This document shows positions 1 to 6,408 of a stretch of DNA of 12,807 nt, piece after piece. Position numbers and translations under genes: made by a program. A model generated the notes under the pieces. It made no database searches. It was not told the origin of the DNA and saw only the letters and a program-made list of their open reading frames with translations. How positions within the stretch are numbered: position 1 is the stretch's first letter; each line of letters starts with the position of its first letter. The DNA lies in NCBI GenBank assembly GCA_964446295.1, contig CAYUNR010000043.1:1-12807 (forward strand), written 5' to 3'. The stretch is from CAITNM01 sp964446295 (GTDB taxonomy: Bacteria > Pseudomonadota > Alphaproteobacteria > Paracaedibacterales > CAITNM01).

Positions 1-324
1 CAGCGCGTTGACAAAGATTCAAAAATTAACGTGTCCGTTCCTGTAGAGTATATTAACGAAGATAAAGCTCCTGGCTTAAAAGTTGGCGGTATGCTGAACG
101 TTATTATTCACAATCTAGAAATCACTTGCCCAGCTGATTCAATTCCAGAAAAAATTTCAATAGACTTAGCTGGAATGAACATTAACCAAAGCTTACATCT
201 TGATACTGTTGCATTGCCAAAAGGCGCTAAAGCAGCACATCCTACTCGTGACTATACTTTGGTGACAATTGTTCCTCCTGCTGGAGAAGAAAAAGAAAAA
301 ACTGAAGAAACTCCCGCTGCTTAA
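1..324 (+). CDS. rplY: 50S ribosomal protein L25/general stress protein CTC, C-terminal part (5' end outside window)
   Basis: Open reading frame enters from the left edge in frame 1 (Q-R-V-D-K-D...) and runs to TAA at 322-324, so the gene is 5'-truncated by the window. A GTG at 31 is internal to the domain and is not the true start. What remains is the C-terminal beta domain of the long TL5/CTC form of L25: an N-P-V-E/V-P-V-E-Y-like strand, then K-A-P-G-L-K-V-G-G, then I-P-E-K-I-S-I-D-L-A-G, ending in a charged Glu/Lys tail (E-E-K-E-K-T-E-E-T). The protein binds 5S rRNA in the large ribosomal subunit. The next gene, pth, begins 12 bases after the stop; rplY-pth is a very common bacterial pair, which supports both calls. 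The N-terminal 5S-binding domain cannot be checked here. Confidence 0.9.
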   Translation, partial: QRVDKDSKINVSVPVEYINEDKAPGLKVGGMLNVIIHNLEITCPADSIPEKISIDLAGMNINQSLHLDTVALPKGAKAAHPTRDYTLVTIVPPAGEEKEKTEETPAA

Positions 325-336
325 AGGGGTTTTATA

Positions 337-894
337 ATGTTGTTATGTGTTGGCCTGGGCAATCCGGGCCAACAGTATTTAATGACAAGGCACAATATTG
401 GTTTTATGGCTATCGATGCCATAGGCTGCTCACACGACTTTCCTTCTTTCAAAAAAAAATTTCAAGGCGAGTACAGCGAACACAAAATTAATGACACAGC
501 TGTAGGCCTGCTAAAACCTCAAACTTTTATGAATTTATCTGGAGCGTCAGTGCAATCTGCTATGGCTTTTTATAAATTAAAATCGGATCAAGTGATTGTC
601 ATTCATGACGACCTTGATTTAGTTCCGGGGCAAATTAAAGTAAAACTTGGCGGAGGAGCCGGTGGGCACAATGGCCTTAAAAGCATTGACCAATCAATTG
701 GCAATAATTACTGGCGATTACGACTTGGCATAGGTCACCCCGGCGATAGGCACTTGGTAACCCCTCATGTGCTTTCAGCATTTCCATCAACTGACCACGA
801 ATGGTTAACCACGCTTCTGCAATCACTATCCGAACAATTTACACATTTAGTTTCTGAAAAACCCGATGATTGGGTAAAGCGACTTGCTCTATGA
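337..894 (+). CDS. pth: Peptidyl-tRNA hydrolase
   Basis: Cytosolic enzyme that cleaves the ester bond of peptidyl-tRNAs released prematurely from ribosomes, recycling tRNA. At 185 aa it has the usual length for bacterial Pth. Visible motifs: V-G-L-G-N-P-G at 5-11 (substrate-binding Asn9), the catalytic His in T-R-H-N-I-G-F (His19), F-M-N-L-S-G (Asn66), I-H-D-D-L-D-L (catalytic-partner Asp91), G-G-H-N-G at 109-113, and R-L-G-I-G-H-P at 129-135. No expected residue is missing. The ATG at 337 follows an AAAGGGG Shine-Dalgarno and starts directly with the first beta strand, so the start is secure. It lies 12 bases after rplY and its TGA overlaps the ATG of the glycosyltransferase gene (ATGA at 891-894), suggesting one transcript with translational coupling. 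Confidence 0.97.
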   Translation: MLLCVGLGNPGQQYLMTRHNIGFMAIDAIGCSHDFPSFKKKFQGEYSEHKINDTAVGLLKPQTFMNLSGASVQSAMAFYKLKSDQVIVIHDDLDLVPGQIKVKLGGGAGGHNGLKSIDQSIGNNYWRLRLGIGHPGDRHLVTPHVLSAFPSTDHEWLTTLLQSLSEQFTHLVSEKPDDWVKRLAL

Positions 895-2042
895 AATCAA
901 TTGAATTTATCATTGGCAGTTTAGAAGTAGGCGGAGCTGAGCGTCATTTAAGCCAAGTTTTGCCTGCGCTTAAAAAGATGGGGTTTTTAATAAAAGTCCA
1001 TGTATTATCAGACAAAGCACCATTAAAGCCCATATTTGATAATGCTGGCATTGAAGTATATTTAGGGCAAAACCTTGATTGGCTTCCCGGCACCTTACGC
1101 AAACCAATTCGCCTTATTATTTCATTGACTAAATTGACAGTAAATTTTTTAAAAAATCGCAAGGCAATCAGACATGTTTTTCTACCTGAAGCCTATTTAT
1201 TAACAGCGGTTGCTGCACGTCTCACATTTTTTTCAGGTCCTCTGATCATGAGTCGCCGCAGCTTAAATGATTATCAGCAACGACGCCCAATTTTAGGCAC
1301 GCTTGAACGCTTAATGCATCGATTCACGACTGCTGCTTTGGGAAACAGTAAAGCCGTCGTGCAACAGCTTTATGAAGAAGGTTTCACCTCCAACAACACT
1401 AGCCTTGTTTATAATGGCATTGATCTTTGGCCATTTCAAAATTTACTCACAAAACAAGAACTGCGTGACAACCTGAGCATAAATCAAGATGCTCTGGTCT
1501 TCATCGTTGTTGCCAATCTTATTCCTTATAAGGGGCATATTGATTTACTAAATGCTTTGGGAAAAATTCATTCGCAACTACCAAAATCATGGAAACTACT
1601 TTGTGTTGGAAATGACAATGGAATTTTAAGTCAATTAAAAGAACACTCTCAAATGTTAGGCATTCACAATCACGTGGAGTTTCTAGGCAAAAGATCAGAC
1701 ACTCCACAATTACTAGCAGCCGCTGACATAGGCATTTTGTGTTCTCATGAAGAAGGGTTTTCAAATGCCATTTTAGAAGGAATGGCAGCAGGCCTACCTA
1801 TGGTTGTAACAGATGTTGGTGGCAACGCAGAAGCCATTGAAGACGGGCAAACAGGAATTGTTGTAAAAGCAAAGAATCCTGAATCTCTGAGCAACGCATT
1901 ATTATCAATAGCTTTAGCCCCTGAACTACGCACTCGTTTTGGTCAAGCAGGCAAAGAACGAATAACACAGCACTTTACCTTGCAGCAATGCGCTCAAAAC
2001 TACGCTGATTTTTACATTTCACTAACGGAACCAAAGTCTTAA
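891..2042 (+). CDS. GT4-family glycosyltransferase (group 1), GT-B fold
   Basis: A 383-aa retaining glycosyltransferase of CAZy family GT4 type, probably using a nucleotide-sugar donor for envelope polysaccharide or glycolipid; acceptor and sugar cannot be told from sequence. The N-terminal Rossmann domain carries the glycine loop L-E-V-G-G-A-E-R (about 11-18). The C-terminal domain begins with a strand and P-Y-K-G-H (about 212-216) and contains the signature E-E-G-F-S-N-A-I-L-E-G (287-297), whose two glutamates eight apart (288 and 296) form the family's E-x7-E motif, followed by D-V-G-G-N-A-E. No signal peptide or clear membrane segment is seen, so it is likely cytosolic or membrane-peripheral. 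The ATG at 891 overlaps the pth stop (ATGA). An in-frame TTG at 870 would add seven residues but is less likely, since M-K-S-I-E-F-I-I is the normal first strand. Confidence 0.9.
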   Translation: MKSIEFIIGSLEVGGAERHLSQVLPALKKMGFLIKVHVLSDKAPLKPIFDNAGIEVYLGQNLDWLPGTLRKPIRLIISLTKLTVNFLKNRKAIRHVFLPEAYLLTAVAARLTFFSGPLIMSRRSLNDYQQRRPILGTLERLMHRFTTAALGNSKAVVQQLYEEGFTSNNTSLVYNGIDLWPFQNLLTKQELRDNLSINQDALVFIVVANLIPYKGHIDLLNALGKIHSQLPKSWKLLCVGNDNGILSQLKEHSQMLGIHNHVEFLGKRSDTPQLLAAADIGILCSHEEGFSNAILEGMAAGLPMVVTDVGGNAEAIEDGQTGIVVKAKNPESLSNALLSIALAPELRTRFGQAGKERITQHFTLQQCAQNYADFYISLTEPKS

Positions 2043-2159
2043 AAATCGTCTTAAGATTTCAAGTAAGAGGTAGAAGCTACGTAAAAATTTCTTTTTCTTT
2101 ATCTCATTCATTTGAGTTTAAATCTTCTATCTTTGACAAAATTATTGGGAGTAAACCGA

Positions 2160-2585
2160 GTGAAAGAGCAAACCACTTGTATAGTAATTGCAGATGGCGC
2201 ACGCGCCAAGTTTCTAACGAAAAGTAACCGAAATTTAACACCAATATTAGCTACTCGTCACTCAATCGATGATATTACTATCCATCAAGATAAAGGTGCA
2301 TCCACACCGGGCAGAGTAAGCAAAGGCATTGCAACAAAAGGAACGCATAGTTACCCTACTCATTCTGATTGGTATCACTTTAAAAAAGAAGCATTTGCTG
2401 TCGAAATAGCAACCATTCTTGATAACACGGTCAAAAATTACGACAAATTAATTTTAATTGCTGCACCGGCGGTGTTGGGGTGTCTGCGACAACATTTATC
2501 TCCCAATGTTTTTTCTAAAGTAGTGAAGGAAATAGATAAAGATCTTACGAAAATTCCACTGAAAAAAGTGATTAATTATGTTTAA
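2160..2585 (+). CDS. Small PF10116-type protein ('required for attachment to host cells'; release-factor-1-like domain family)
   Basis: A 141-aa protein matching the family named for a protein needed for attachment to host cells, which later work grouped, as I recall, with bacterial archaeo-eukaryotic release-factor-like domains (baeRF family 12). Family features visible: first strand then A-D-G-A-R-A (11-16), a middle P-G-R (50-52), F-A-V-E-I-A (79-84), the core strand L-I-L-I-A-A-P-A-V-L-G-C-L-R (97-110), and a terminal D-K-D-L-T helix start (126-130). There is no signal peptide or membrane segment, so direct surface adhesion is doubtful; the attachment name comes from genetics. I chose GTG at 2160 because a GGGAG Shine-Dalgarno (2147-2151) sits eight bases upstream and homologues begin just before this strand. 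An in-frame TTG at 2112 lacks a ribosome site. It stands alone, 117 bases after the glycosyltransferase. Confidence 0.8.
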   Translation: MKEQTTCIVIADGARAKFLTKSNRNLTPILATRHSIDDITIHQDKGASTPGRVSKGIATKGTHSYPTHSDWYHFKKEAFAVEIATILDNTVKNYDKLILIAAPAVLGCLRQHLSPNVFSKVVKEIDKDLTKIPLKKVINYV

Positions 2586-2693
2586 TTTCCTTTTCATTAA
2601 TAAAAAAAGGCCACTAACTCAAAAAATATAGGATGTTTAAATGTCGATTTATTCAAGGAATAACTGCCTTTATACAAAAAAATTCTTTTTCTT

Positions 2694-2714
2694 AAAAAAA
2701 GTCACGCTTTTTTT
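2694..2714. terminator. Weak A/T hairpin, possible terminator
   Basis: Seven A plus G (2694-2701), a five-base loop (TCACG), then C plus seven of eight T (2707-2714) can form an 8-bp stem with only one G-C pair. The U run would lie in the stem rather than after it, so this is a poor intrinsic terminator. It is the only candidate structure seen between the PF10116-type gene and the lipoprotein gene. Confidence 0.25.
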
Positions 2715-2773
2715 TAGAAATTGATTTATAGTGAAAAGTAGTTAAAACTTTTATTTTAAAATTTGAGGATATC

Positions 2774-3061
2774 ATGCAAAAAAGTTTATTTCTTTTAACT
2801 CTAGCTGCTATAAGCGTTGCGTTTGTTGCTTGCGAAAAGAAAGATGACCATAAAGCTCCAGTAGAAGCCACTAAAGAAGCGGCTCCTGCGGGTCATACTG
2901 ATGCACACGCAGCTCCTGCTGCTGCAGCTCATGACCATGCGACTCCTGCTGCTGATGCACACGCAGCAGCTCCAGCGGCTGATGCACACGCGACGGCTCC
3001 TGCAGCTGACGCAACTGCTCCAGCAGCAGCTGATGCACACGCGGCAGCTCCTGCAAAATAA
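2774..3061 (+). CDS. Predicted His/Ala/Pro-rich repeat lipoprotein, function unknown
   Basis: I do not recognise a family. The 95-aa product starts with a short positive end (Lys3), a hydrophobic core (Leu5-Ala16) and a lipobox-like F-V-A-C with Cys20, so signal peptidase II processing and lipid anchoring are predicted. After Cys20 comes a charged E-K-K-D-D-H-K linker, then about 55 residues made almost only of Ala, Pro, Asp, His and Thr. Eight histidines (26, 41, 45, 53, 55, 63, 72, 89) recur mostly in D-A-H-A or H-D-H contexts with a nine-residue period (A-D-A-H-A-A-A-P-A). Such a chain should be extended and disordered. Metal binding in the periplasm or at the surface is possible but is only inferred from the spaced histidines. 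The ATG follows a good GAGG site six bases upstream. No cysteines follow Cys20. The gene is flanked by long noncoding stretches, so it is probably monocistronic. Confidence 0.75.
   Translation: MQKSLFLLTLAAISVAFVACEKKDDHKAPVEATKEAAPAGHTDAHAAPAAAAHDHATPAADAHAAAPAADAHATAPAADATAPAAADAHAAAPAK
2898..3042 (+). repeat. 27-bp-periodic coding repeat in the lipoprotein gene
   Basis: The 13-mer CTGATGCACACGC occurs exactly four times, starting at 2898, 2952, 2979 and 3030. Starts are 54, 27 and 51 bases apart. A decayed copy (CTGACGCAACTGC) starts at 3006, exactly 27 after the third, and a weaker His-containing unit lies near 2925-2935. The period is nine codons, so copy-number change would keep frame. 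The tract is far more G+C-rich than its surroundings. Confidence 0.85.
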
Positions 3062-3066
3062 GACTC

Positions 3067-3114
3067 AAACGCCTTCTTTGATTTTCTGCATTTTGAACAT
3101 TAACGAAGGCGTTT
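3067..3114 (+). terminator. Perfect 10-bp inverted repeat after the lipoprotein gene, candidate terminator
   Basis: AAACGCCTTC (3067-3076) is perfectly complementary to GAAGGCGTTT (3105-3114), six bases after the lipoprotein stop. The right arm ends in TTT and continues CTTT, a short T-rich tail. The 28-base loop is long for an intrinsic terminator, so the role could instead be mRNA 3'-end protection. The position makes transcript-end function the simplest reading. Confidence 0.5.
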
Positions 3115-3254
3115 CTTTACATTCAAGCCTAGCTATTCCTTTTAAACATTCCTACCTTCTGAATTAATAGAGAATCTATTTTTGAATTATTAACCATTTA
3201 TTAACTAGTTTTTTGTTATTTTATTAGTAAGCCATTCAAATATGAGAATTTTTC

Positions 3255-4022
3255 ATGCGCGGCTTAGTAATACTATTAATAACATTTGCGTTGATCAAAA
3301 ATCTTATCGCGAAAGATCTCTCTGAAGGAATTTCAGGATCTGACATTCCTCAAATGCGCACAGGATTTTCCTTACAGCCAAGTAGTACAGAGAATTTCAA
3401 TGCGGCATGCAGACGCTTAGTTATAGCTAGATTTTCAGAAAATATTCGTAATACTAATCCAGATGATGCTGAAAAAATTCTCAACACTATTCAAACTATA
3501 ATTCCTGCTTCTGATTTTGCTGCAGTTAGCGGAGAAAGCACAGGCAGCCTTCTAACTCAGATGCAACATGCTGCCATTCAAGAAATCAAACCTAAACTCT
3601 CTGCTTCTCTACGTCATGAGATTCCTGAAGAATTAATTTTGTCATCAGGGTTCGTTGCTCATGAACAAAGCCCTCTAGATATGGCAGGATGCTATATTAG
3701 ACTAGGAATGAACTTACGCGATTTTGGTTTAAGTAACTTGGCCGCCACTTCCTTTCTGAAAAGTGGTACCTTATTTGCTAATGTCGCTCTGCATAGTCCA
3801 TTAGAAGTGCGTGTTGATTTTTTACTCTCTACTGCACAATGCTATTATTGGAGCTATTGCAATCAAAGTCATTCGACACAAAAAGAGACGCTTAAAAATT
3901 TAGCAACACTATATATTGAAAAAGCTAATACTACTGCGCTTTCATTAAGCGAATCACAAAAAAATTTCTGGATTCCCAAAATAGAAGAAGCAAACGCTAA
4001 ACTACTTACCAAAATAAGTTAG
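3255..4022 (+). CDS. Predicted exported helical (TPR-like) protein, function unknown
   Basis: I do not recognise a family. The 255-aa product begins with a Sec-type signal: Arg2, a hydrophobic stretch Leu4-Leu17 and a likely cleavage after L-I-A (Ala19) before K-D-L. The mature part is predicted mostly alpha-helical. Residues about 142-172 (A-G-C-Y-I-R-L-G-M-N-L-R-D-F-G-L...) have the small/large spacing of a TPR helix pair, and further helices follow at about 183-200 and 208-230. Four cysteines (52, 146, 196, 202) would allow disulfides in the periplasm. There is no lipobox, no second membrane segment and no C-terminal beta signal, so a soluble periplasmic or secreted protein is most likely. 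The ribosome site is weak (TGAGAA about 6 bases upstream of ATG). It stands between a putative terminator and the brnQ promoter, so probably forms its own transcript. A secreted effector is possible but unsupported. Confidence 0.7.
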   Translation: MRGLVILLITFALIKNLIAKDLSEGISGSDIPQMRTGFSLQPSSTENFNAACRRLVIARFSENIRNTNPDDAEKILNTIQTIIPASDFAAVSGESTGSLLTQMQHAAIQEIKPKLSASLRHEIPEELILSSGFVAHEQSPLDMAGCYIRLGMNLRDFGLSNLAATSFLKSGTLFANVALHSPLEVRVDFLLSTAQCYYWSYCNQSHSTQKETLKNLATLYIEKANTTALSLSESQKNFWIPKIEEANAKLLTKIS

Positions 4023-4091
4023 CTCTTCATATTTTGCAAAAACTGAATTAACTATGAAATCAAAGATTTAAAATCAACAATATTGTTTCTT

Positions 4092-4103
4092 GTTTGATCA
4101 AAC
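4092..4103. promoter_or_regulatory. Perfect 12-bp palindrome upstream of brnQ, possible operator
   Basis: GTTTGATCAAAC is a perfect dyad about 40 bases upstream of the predicted brnQ -35 box. Many dimeric repressors or activators bind such sites, but the sequence matches no operator I can name and may be chance in A+T-rich DNA. Confidence 0.25.
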
Positions 4104-4141
4104 GATACTTCGTATGAATATACTTTCGGATATATTTTTCC

Positions 4142-4170
4142 TTGTAATTTTCCTTAAAAATCTTTATATG
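4142..4170 (+). promoter_or_regulatory. Predicted sigma-70-type promoter of brnQ operon
   Basis: TTGTAA (4142-4147) and TATATG (4165-4170) are separated by 17 bases, each matching four of six consensus bases. Transcription would start near 4177, leaving a leader of about 23 bases that holds the AGGGAG ribosome site (4185-4190). The same hexamers with the same spacing occur before the PurC-like gene. Confidence 0.45.
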
Positions 4171-4199
4171 TATACCTTAAGAATAGGGAGAATAATTTA

Positions 4200-5300
4200 A
4201 TGTCATCTTTTCGTATTGTTCTTACCGCTGGGTTTGCCATGTTCTCTATGTTCTTTGGTTCCGGAAATTTGGTGTTTCCACTTGCGGCAGGATTCAAGAC
4301 TCAGGGCATGTTTTCATACACATTAGCAGGATGGATTATTACCGCTGTGATAGTCCCATTTATTGGTGTCATGGGATTCATTCGCAGTGAAGGAAAGCGT
4401 GACGTATATTATTCAAACCTTGGAAAATCAGGTGCTTTCGCAATTAATTTTTTAATATTTATGTTGGTTGGACCATTTGGCGTTGTGCCCAGATGCATAT
4501 TGGTTTCTTTTGGTGGATTCAACTTAATGTATCCTTCTTTGCCTGTTTGGATTTTTTCAGGCCTTTTTAGCCTTGGGTTGCTTGGTCTTTGCTGGCAGCG
4601 TAATCGTTTAGTAGAAATTATTGGAGTATTCTTAACACCGTTTAAACTGGGTGGCATTGCCTTTCTTATTTGCATGGGACTTTGGGTTGCCCCACCTATG
4701 CAGCAAGTTTCAATGGCCGTAAAAGAATGTTTTGGATACGGCTTAGAAATTGGCTACCAAACTATGGACTTAATGGGTGCCCCACTTATTGCAATTAGCG
4801 TTTATGAATTTTTAAAGAAAAAATCTAAAGCAGGATTAAGTAAAAAAGAATTATTCAAAATGGGCGCACTTTCCAGTATTTTGGGTGGCGGAATATTATG
4901 CGCGGTGTACTATGGCTTCATGGCCCTAGGAGCACATTACGCTGCTGATCTTGTTGGATTGGGACAAGAACAATATTTGGCAGCAATTGCACAAAAAGCG
5001 TTAGGGTCTTATGCACTGCCAATTGTTAGCATCACGTTAGCCGTTTCATGCATGGCAACAGCCACATTGCTTACAACTATGTGGACAGAATTTTTATACA
5101 AAGATATTTTAAAAAAACAAATAAATCGCCATATTTGTTTAACTGCAAGTGTATGCATGGGCTTTGCTATGTCTATGCTTGGATTCGGAAAAATTATGAA
5201 TTTCTTAGGCAGTATTTTAGAGTGGCTTTACCCGTTGATGATTATTTATGCCGTATACAAACTTGTCGATAAAAACCCCACAAAAACACTTCACGCTTGA
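4200..5300 (+). CDS. brnQ: Branched-chain amino acid transporter, LIVCS (BrnQ) family
   Basis: Inner-membrane carrier of the BrnQ family, which imports leucine, isoleucine and valine with a cation. Family marks: the N-terminal G-F-A-M-F-S-M-F-F-G-S-G-N-L-V-F-P (11-27), G-P-F-G-V-V-P-R (91-98, matching the family's G-P-x4-P-R), T-P-F-K-L (146-150) and G-Y-Q-T-M-D-L-M-G-A (185-194). About ten or eleven hydrophobic segments are visible, the last at about 338-356 before a short K-N-P-T-K tail. At 366 aa it is clearly shorter than the roughly 440-aa E. coli BrnQ, missing material mainly near the C-terminus; whether this is a natural short subfamily is not clear. The ATG at 4200 has AGGGAG nine bases upstream. 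Its 3' end overlaps mnmA by 53 bases. For an auxotrophic host-associated bacterium this would be a nutrient uptake route (inference). Confidence 0.9.
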   Translation: MSSFRIVLTAGFAMFSMFFGSGNLVFPLAAGFKTQGMFSYTLAGWIITAVIVPFIGVMGFIRSEGKRDVYYSNLGKSGAFAINFLIFMLVGPFGVVPRCILVSFGGFNLMYPSLPVWIFSGLFSLGLLGLCWQRNRLVEIIGVFLTPFKLGGIAFLICMGLWVAPPMQQVSMAVKECFGYGLEIGYQTMDLMGAPLIAISVYEFLKKKSKAGLSKKELFKMGALSSILGGGILCAVYYGFMALGAHYAADLVGLGQEQYLAAIAQKALGSYALPIVSITLAVSCMATATLLTTMWTEFLYKDILKKQINRHICLTASVCMGFAMSMLGFGKIMNFLGSILEWLYPLMIIYAVYKLVDKNPTKTLHA

Positions 5301-6408
5301 GGGCGTAAGTCCAGGGGAGCGTATCGCTGTAGCAATGTCTGGCGGCGTTGACTCATCAGTTGCTGCTGCCTTAATGGTTGAAGCAGGATACGATGTCGTG
5401 GGCATTACCTTGCAGCTGTATGACCACGGCGCCATGATTAATAAAAAGGGCGCCTGCTGCGCTGGGCAGGACATTTACGACGCCAGAACTGTTGCAGATA
5501 AAATGGGGTTTCCTCATTATGTATTAGACTATGAAAGTGTTTTTCGCGAGAAAGTCATTGATGATTTTGTTGACTCTTATCTTCAAGGAGAAACACCAAT
5601 TCCTTGTGTACGCTGCAACCAACAAGTAAAATTCAAAGACTTGCTGCAAACAGCCCACGATCTTGATGCCAAAGCGCTAGTGACTGGACATTATGTTCAA
5701 CGATTTAAAAAAGAACGCGCCGAACTGCACAGAGCATTAGACCATAGCCGTGATCAAAGCTATTTTTTATTTACCACAACTCAAACGCAACTTGATTATT
5801 TGAGATTCCCCTTAGGTGGGCTTCCAAAGCATGAAACAAGAGAGCATGCGGCTAGGTTTGGTTTAACCGTAGCTGAAAAACCAGATAGCCAAGACATTTG
5901 TTTTGTGCCAAATGGTTCTTACGCAAACCTTGTTAGCAAACTAAGACCAGGCGCGCTAGATGCTGGCGACATTATTCATATTAATGGCACTGTGCTAGGT
6001 CGTCATGAAGGAATTATTAATTACACCATTGGTCAACGCAAGGGCCTTGGAGTTTCTGCCCCTGAGCCACTTTATGTAATTAGGTTAAACCCTATAAAAC
6101 ATCAAGTATGGGTAGGCCCTAAAGAAGCATTGGCAGTTAACACTATTCATTTAAAAGAAATGAATTGGCTAAGAGGTCTTGAGTATTTTCGCGATGGATT
6201 AAGATGCATGGTAAAAGTACGATCAACTCATTCTCCAGTGCATGCAACAGTTACTGTGACTGGCCCAACTTGTGCCAAAGTTACATTTGAAAATGCAGAA
6301 TACGGCGTTGCTTCTGGGCAAGCTTGTGTATTTTATGAAAACGATCAAGTATTAGGTGGAGGATGGATAACATCCGAGCACCTGCAGCAACCGGAGGAGC
6401 AATCATGA
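5248..6408 (+). CDS. mnmA: tRNA-specific 2-thiouridylase MnmA
   Basis: Cytosolic enzyme that makes 2-thiouridine at wobble U34 of tRNA-Lys, -Glu and -Gln, taking sulfur through a persulfide relay and activating the uridine with ATP. The PP-loop S-G-G-V-D-S-S is at 31-37. The catalytic cysteine pair is Cys123 (V-R-C-N) and Cys218 (Q-D-I-C-F-V). V-T-G-H-Y (145-149) and the central I-G-Q-R-K-G-L-G (261-268) are also family marks. At 386 aa it has normal alphaproteobacterial length. The first 29 residues form an extension before A-M-S-G-G; alphaproteobacterial MnmA proteins commonly have one, so I use ATG 5248 although it lies 53 bases inside brnQ and has no strong ribosome site. ATG 5335 would leave only the bare PP-loop, with its GGGGAG too far upstream, and would remove the first strand. 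It ends in an ATGA overlap with glmM. Confidence 0.95.
   Translation: MPYTNLSIKTPQKHFTLEGVSPGERIAVAMSGGVDSSVAAALMVEAGYDVVGITLQLYDHGAMINKKGACCAGQDIYDARTVADKMGFPHYVLDYESVFREKVIDDFVDSYLQGETPIPCVRCNQQVKFKDLLQTAHDLDAKALVTGHYVQRFKKERAELHRALDHSRDQSYFLFTTTQTQLDYLRFPLGGLPKHETREHAARFGLTVAEKPDSQDICFVPNGSYANLVSKLRPGALDAGDIIHINGTVLGRHEGIINYTIGQRKGLGVSAPEPLYVIRLNPIKHQVWVGPKEALAVNTIHLKEMNWLRGLEYFRDGLRCMVKVRSTHSPVHATVTVTGPTCAKVTFENAEYGVASGQACVFYENDQVLGGGWITSEHLQQPEEQS

Noticed and set aside
870..890. TTG start for the glycosyltransferase
   Set aside because: ATG 891 makes the common ATGA overlap and begins at the first beta strand.
2898..3042. Possible CRISPR-like or regulatory direct repeats
   Set aside because: Repeats are in frame with a coding region, lack unique spacers of constant length, and have no cas genes nearby.
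2801..3167. Open frames in other phases over the repeat (reverse 2801-3040 and 2871-3068; forward 2901-3167)
   Set aside because: The 27-bp repeat opens several frames at once; only the 2774 frame has a ribosome site, a signal peptide and a lipobox.
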